A program made the translations under genes and the position numbers. Source: Phaeodactylum tricornutum CCAP 1055/1 (Eukaryota > Bacillariophyta > Bacillariophyceae > Surirellales > Neidiaceae). Taken from it: 64,000 nucleotides of DNA. Where the stretch lies: contig NC_011695.1 in NCBI RefSeq assembly GCF_000150955.2, positions 248,001 through 312,000 of the forward strand, read 5' to 3'. Shown one piece after another: positions 58,401 through 64,000 of this stretch (its first letter is position 1; the number at the start of each line of letters is the position of its first letter). The notes beneath the pieces were generated by a model. It made no database searches. It was not told the origin of the DNA and was given only the letters and a program-made list of their open reading frames with translations.

Positions 58401-61400
58401 TGGCGGGAATCGTCACCAAGACGGGAGCCGACATTATCACACAGGCCCGTGTATTGGTAGAGCAGATAGGTCGACCTTTGGAACTTGATACGGATGGCAT
58501 TTGGTGTATATTGCCCCGTAGTTTCCCCGACGTGTACACGTTCCAGTCCCGAGACGGCTCCCACCTCAAACTGGAATATCCTTGCGTCATGTTGAACGCT
58601 GATGTCCACAATAAGTTCACAAATCATCAATACCAAACTTTGGTCGATCCAGTCCGCGGGATATACGAAACGAGAAGCGAATGCTCCATTTTCTTTGAAG
58701 TCGACGGGCCCTATCGTTGCATGGTGCTTCCCGCGAGCACGGAAGAGGGCAAGCTTTTGAAAAAGCGCTACGCCGTTTTCAACTTTGACGGCTCTCTCGC
58801 CGAACTAAAAGGATTCGAGCTGAAACGGCGCGGGGAACTCGAACTCATTAAAACATTTCAATCTCAAGTTTTTGAGCGCTTTTTAGACGGAAGCTCTCTC
58901 AAAGACTGTTACGAGAGTGTCGCCGAGGTTGCAAATCATTGGATTGATGTGATCGATACTCGTGGAGACAGTCTTGATGACGAGGAACTTGTTGGTCTCA
59001 TTAGTGAAAACCGTAGCATGAGTAGGCAATTGGACGATTACGGAGATCAGAAAGGAACCTCCCAAACAACCGCGCGGCGTCTTGGTGAGTTCCTTGGCGC
59101 CGAAATTATAAAGGACAAAGGTCTGAATTGCAAGTTCATCATTGCGGAGCAACCTTACGGTGCTCCGGTGACAGATCGGGCCATTCCGACCGCAATTTGG
59201 AAAGCAGAATCTAGTGTTATGAAGCACTTTTTGCGCAAGTGGCTCAAGTCGCCCGGCTTGGATGGTGACGCACTCGATATTCGGAACGTCTTGGACTGGG
59301 ATTACTACCTCGATCGTCTCGGGAAATCGATTCAGAAGATCATCACTATACCTGCTGCTCTGCAGAAGATCCCTAATCCTGTCCCTCGCGTAGAGCATCC
59401 TGGGTGGCTCACGTCCAAGGTCAATCATTTAAACGACCGCTTTCAACAGCAGAGCATACAGTCTGCGTTTAGCGTACAAGCAAAGAATCCTCTGGTGCGA
59501 ATTAATGAGCTCGACATTGAGGACTCTGGACCTTCTAGTCGTGAGTCAAAAAGACCAGTGGTTCACAGAATGCGCCGGCACCGAGTCAAGACATTAGATT
59601 CAACAGTGGAGGTGGACGCTGAACCCCATGCCATAAAAGAGCGAGTCAGTCTATCTAAGGAAAAATTTGGTGACTGGCTTGCGCAGAAGAAAAAATTATG
59701 GCGAAAGTTGCGGAGCCAACGAAGTGTGCCTGCAAAATCGGATGGTGTTGACCGAGCGGATAAGAAGGCACGGACGGCGCACACTATAGAGAGTTATGTG
59801 CGGGATGCAGCGTTGGCAATAAGTCAGAAGGAGTGGCAGATTGTGGAAATGCGTGAAATGTCTTCTTTCGATTCCGCGGTCGCAAGCAGCTCCGGATCGG
59901 GTGAGCTTGTTCTTTGGACGATGGTAGGAACCGATTCGCTACAGAAGATCGTCGTCACGGTTCCTCGTACGGTTTACATATCGACTCGAGTAGAGGCTAT
60001 CTGTACTTCATCCGATATCCATTCCTTCCGGAAGGTAGATCGTCATCTTCCACGTGGTCGCTGTACTTCCTATCTGTACGAAGTCTGCATGCCGGAATAT
60101 GTGTATCGAGATCAAAGCTGGATTAGTTCCATTGAACCCGTGCAACACCTCGATAAAGCTGAGTTTATGTTGGAAAGTGTATTCGAATCGGGGGTACCAC
60201 TACTGAATCGAGCCTTGACCGAGCTTGGATCATTTTGTCGAGTAAAGACGGAAAGCCAGAGTTCAAAAGGACGCAAGGGCTACCTTTTGACAGATCTTAT
60301 TCGAGTGGAGCGCCCTGCGACTAAGGAATATCTTCACCGAGATATCTCTTTCAGCCGAATTTTCCTTTATGTCCGGACTCATCCGAGGACCAAAACTGGT
60401 GTCGTTGCGCTTTACGTCATTGACAACGGCAAGACGCTACTGGAGAATACTTCTGGTAGGGAAGGGACTCATCGATCTTCCGGCGTCGACATCAGTAGAC
60501 CTGCTGAAGCAGAGCCCGGTACTGTCGATGTAGGTTGTTCTTGTCATATCTGGATCATTAAACCTGGGTCAAAATCGGCTCAGCGCAATGTGACGATTAA
60601 ACAGTGTGAATCACTTTTTTTCGAGCTCACCCAGACTATTCAGGAAGCTGCCAACCTCGACTCGGACTATGCATGCGTCTCGCCGAAAAGCAAAATCAAA
60701 GTTTCGGGATTGAGATTCGTCGACCAGGAAGAACTTGCGTTTGCAGGCGCAAACGAAGCAATAAGCGCAGCTTCAAAAGCTTCAAGCGGTCCATCCTTGA
60801 TTCTTCTATCCAGCAGCCAGCCTGCAGTCAGTCTGCGACGATACATGTCCACATTTGGATCTTTGCCGGTTGTCTCAATGAACTTTCCACCGGGTCCATC
60901 ACATAACCCTGACATTTCGACGCTACCTGCCTTGAATTGGGAACAGCCCGCAGTTCAGTTGTGTTTCGAAGCATATCTGTTCATGTACATTATCGCATTC
61001 CCAAAGCGTGTCTCCTACGCACGATACGGGCGCGTGCCTCTTGGCAATCTAGGCGCCGACGAAAACATGGCGGTATATGACGTGAATTTCAGCCGTTTGA
61101 TTGGCAAAAATCGAGCTGTATCTTGGGCGAATCCCAGGTTAGGCAAGCCCGACCTTGGCGCAAACTTCATGGTATCTGAGGGTTCCAGTGTTTCCTATGC
61201 TCTCGATTCGGGATGCCATGTATACAACCAAGACGAAATTTGGGGCGATGACGACGAGCTTGTTAGCCCCGTTATTCGTCGGCCAGGTTGCTACCGATCA
61301 ATCTGCGTCGACATCGACGTCTACGATCTAGCAATCGCTGCGCTTACAGATTTGTCTTCTTCGCTAGCAACTGGGGGACCTGGGTTGCTAGCTTCTCAGG

Positions 61401-62884
61401 CAAATCCAAGCTCTCCGAATAACGTTGCTTTGTTTGACTCTAGTTTCGGTATGTCTACTATTGCCGGTCCTCTTGGGGACGAGATGTCAACCGTCGTGTC
61501 GCTTCCGATTGCCCGAGCTCTAGTTTGTGGCTGGCTTAAAGACGCCATGAATGCACAAAGCGACGTGGCGGACGAGTTACTTCATCATGTCTACCGTCTC
61601 ATTTCAAGCCCTCAGGCATTACTCCACGATCCTGCTCTTCATCGTGCTGTCCACGGTTTGATGAAGACAGCCTTCTTTCGAATTCTTGGTGAATTGCAGC
61701 GGTTGGGCTGCTCAATCATCTACGCTTCCTTCCATCGAATTACCGTCGCTACAAACAAGATCGAACTTGCTGACGCGGAGGAGTACATTAACTTTGTCAT
61801 TGCGACAGCCCGTAAGAGAGCCAATGAAAACAATGAACAGGGCGACTCTCTCTCAAGGGTGGCGCTACGGCCGAGACAATTTCACACTCACTTTGTATTT
61901 CTTGACGAGTATAACTTTGGATCTGTACAACTGGAAAGAGTTGAGAAGTTAGACTTAGAGAGCGAAAATGACTTTAACATTCCAGAAAGCGAGCACAAGT
62001 CCACCGTTGTCGTTCCGTCCGTAATAACAGCTTGGAGTGTAATGAACTATCTCGGAAGCCAGATCGGACATGAATATTTCCGTGCAATAATTGGGCGATT
62101 CTCGAAGGACGTCTTCAAAAAGCAGATGGAACTGGTCGCTCTAGGCGATCGTTTGTCGCTGACAGGAATCAATGACTTTGATTCGCAACTTTTGGACCAC
62201 AAGAGACAAATGGTTCGAAAGCACTTTGCGTCCTACCTAACACGAGCCGTAAGTGAAATTCTAAAAGACAGTGCCGAGGATTTGATCCTTCCTCCGATGT
62301 ATACTGGGAAATCAAGTCCGATCGTACCTGCTTTGGAGTTCATAAAGAATGTTACCGTCATCCTCGAACTCGATTCAGATATCGAAACCGAAGTCCATGT
62401 TTTGAAGCGTAGCTTGCTAGCTCAAATCGGAGTTGCAGAGTACGCAAAAGCGGCACTCTGGGAGAATCCGTGTCCGAAATATATTCTGCCGGATGTTTTT
62501 TGTACGGAGTGTTATGAAAGCCGTGATCTCAATTTGTGCTATGTTCCTCCTCGCGAAATCGACAACAAAGTTGAGAAGGATTGGGTTTGTGAAGATTGTG
62601 GATCTTCTTATGACGTCGGTGTAATTGAGCGACGATTGATCAGTCTTGTTAATCGCAAGGTGGTTCGATACCAGCTGCAGGACGTTCGGTGCACGAAGAC
62701 CAACCGCGTTGCCACCAGAGCTCTTGCTGCTCTTTCAGATTGCTCTGCTGGTCTCAAGCTAGACCTAACTCCGAAGTCTGCCAAGATTGAGGTAACTCTT
62801 CTGCGCAGCCTCGCCGACTATCACGGACTTGAGTGTTTACGCGACACGACGGATAGTATCCTGTCCAGTCACGTCGTGTTCTAG
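55482..62884 (+). CDS. POLE: DNA polymerase epsilon catalytic subunit (two introns)
   Basis: Exons 55482-55859, 56020-57639 and 57731-62884 join to 2383 residues. Introns are 160 nt (GTAAGT to TTTTTCAG) and 91 nt (GTACGT to CGTACAG). Conserved elements in order: GMERF (about 85) and RRGWLFNILPTS; Exo I FDIECTK (Asp341, Glu343); Exo II NGDFFDWPF (Asp435); Exo III YSVSDAVATYY (Asp531); Pol motif A DVGAMYPNIILTNRLQP (Asp694); CysX ligands in TCAACDYNQEKNGC; motif B LNSFYGYVMRRG; motif C LDTDGIW (Asp919, Asp921); an inactive second polymerase/exonuclease half; and a C-terminal zinc finger pair. The first finger (C2257, C2260, C2286, C2289) is complete; the second has only C2320 and C2337 of four. 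It is the leading-strand replicative polymerase with proofreading. Confidence 0.95.
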
Positions 62885-64000
62885 CACTTTTCCTCATGTC
62901 CATGATTTTTAATGTTGGCTATAAAGTAGTCGTCCCTCAAACCGATTACATTGAATCATCTGAATGATTTTGGAGCGCTGGTATAACAACGTGTGCCCTT
63001 CGCAGTCGAAACTTCAGTATAACTCCGCTCCGGTTGGGCAAAGACGAATGATAGCCATAAAAACGTACCTCGATCTACTGGAGGGTTTCTTTAGAGCGAC
63101 AGATTGATGAGCCGATCCAATCACTGATAGAGTGCGCTAGTCGACTGGCTGTTGCCAGCGCCTAGAGCCAGTATTTCCGTCCTTATTTTGTCTGTTTCCT
63201 GTTTGGCAACAGGAAGAGTGTTAATTAGATAAACTTTCACTGTTCTGCAAGAACAATTGGATATTTTCAAACAGTCCAAGAGTTGAGAGTTGCCTAACTC
63301 GCAGAGCTTCGACAAGGATTTTGATCGAAAACCGGTTCTATTTCAAAATTGTCCAACCCTGAACCCGAAGATAAATGAACTCCCATTACATTTTGTATCA
63401 GAGAAATAGGAATGTGATTGCTTCGTCGGTATGAATCAACGCATGTCCGCCTCTTCGATCACCTAGTTTTTGTTTTCTCCAAATCACAGTCCAATCCTTG
63501 ACGCTCAAAGATTTTATACTCCAAATGGAAGTTGGCTCAACTGACTATTGTGTGACGTCGCTGGTCCTTACATTCGACGAAGAAGGCCGCCCCGCAATTT
63601 ACACTTCTCTCAGAATTGATTAATCAAAACTCCTTTCACTTGTGACCACCTCTACTCGAGAAATTTGATCCCAATGACGTTCAATTTGTGAACTTTAGAT
63701 CTCAGCATCCTCCGGTTATTGTGACAATCTCTATTGCTTTTTGGCAGGCAACAAAATCTTTCATATTGTCCCACCCGAGTCCGTGAATAAGTTAAAATTG
63801 CCAGGGACGCTGTGCAGGTTACTCGACATTGGCCGGTTGTTTGTCAGGACCAAGTAGATTCGGATGGGAAGTGATACGTCCTGATGGAGCTTGGAGCGTG
63901 CGGGGAAACTTATTGCTCTGGAAATGAATGAGGAAATCACAACTACTGCAAGCTAGAAAACGAATTGGATCAGAGCGAATAAGTTGATAGTATCGAAGAA
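62885..64000. other. Right-hand 1.1 kb, almost empty
   Basis: Downstream of the polymerase gene. A short minus-strand frame at 63121-63315 is not supported. A possible terminal exon at 63490-63623 is listed separately. Otherwise no gene, repeat or RNA was recognised up to the window edge. Confidence 0.4.
63490..63623 (+). CDS. Possible terminal exon of an unrecognised gene
   Basis: A pyrimidine-rich acceptor-like sequence (TTTTTGTTTTCTCC, then AAATCACAG at 63481-63489) precedes a 44-codon frame ending in TAA, reading QSLTLKDFILQMEVG, then YCVTSLVLTFDEEGRPAIY and TSLRID. Its codon use and acidic/hydrophobic alternation look coding, but no upstream exon was found and the family is unknown. Confidence 0.22.

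Noticed and set aside
1-64000. Search by eye for CRISPR arrays, insertion sequences, LTR elements and rRNA
   Set aside because: No regularly spaced repeats, no transposase, integrase or reverse-transcriptase motifs, no paired long terminal repeats and no rRNA core sequence were seen.

Overview
The window looks like nuclear DNA of a pennate diatom and is consistent with Phaeodactylum tricornutum (inference from gene content, not a database match). Evidence: compact eukaryotic genes on both strands with few, short GT-AG introns (about 74-160 nt), archaeal/eukaryotic information-processing proteins (DNA polymerase epsilon, eIF5B, Rpb12, an AFG2-type AAA ATPase), several proteins with a signal peptide followed by an AF/GF-type junction typical of stramenopile plastid import, and a Kre6/Skn1-type GH16 protein of the kind diatoms use for chrysolaminarin. 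No rRNA, tRNA, CRISPR array or mobile element was recognised.

Layout. 0-10 kb: tail of a membrane-anchored rubredoxin, an SLC35F-like transporter, a glycerophosphocholine acyltransferase, a CmcJ/NvfI-type oxygenase gene that appears frameshifted, an MTHFR-like protein, a plastid-type DUF3754 membrane protein and a NYN/Zc3h12a-type RNase. 10-20 kb: two unrecognised acidic/disordered proteins, a J protein with DnaJ-X domain, a histidine phosphatase and a putatively plastid NFACT-R protein. 20-31.5 kb: a small hairpin-membrane protein, a fusion of tRNA U34 hydroxylase TrhO with a TrmR-like methyltransferase, a plastid-type repeat protein, eIF5B and a secreted Met-rich protein. 31.7-39 kb: plastid fibrillin, GH16 transglycosylase-like protein, a methyltransferase and a spliced disordered protein. 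39-49 kb: AFG2-like ATPase, Rpb12, a small mitochondrial-type protein, a carbohydrate-type sulfotransferase, an FGGY kinase and a plastid sigma-70 factor. 49-64 kb: a disordered protein, an intact TruA-like pseudouridine synthase, a ChrR-type cupin, a second TruA-like protein that has lost the catalytic Asp, telomere-like repeats, and the complete three-exon DNA polymerase epsilon gene; the last 1.1 kb is almost empty.

Nine introns were resolved from GT-AG sites that restore conserved protein sequence: one each in the hairpin protein, eIF5B, the Met-rich protein, the methyltransferase, the disordered protein (first intron), Rpb12, the sulfotransferase, and the FGGY kinase, plus two in Pol epsilon (ten in all counting both of these). 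Several genes lie head-to-head across short intergenic gaps (for example 187 bp between 38876 and 39062), suggesting shared promoter regions. Functional themes are tRNA modification (TrhO-TrmR fusion, TruA and its dead paralogue), plastid function (rubredoxin, DUF3754, NFACT-R, fibrillin, sigma factor, repeat protein) and glucan/glycan metabolism. The most interesting single locus is the TrhO-TrmR fusion at 21104-23824, which appears to join in one polypeptide two successive enzymes of wobble-uridine methoxylation known as separate proteins in bacteria.
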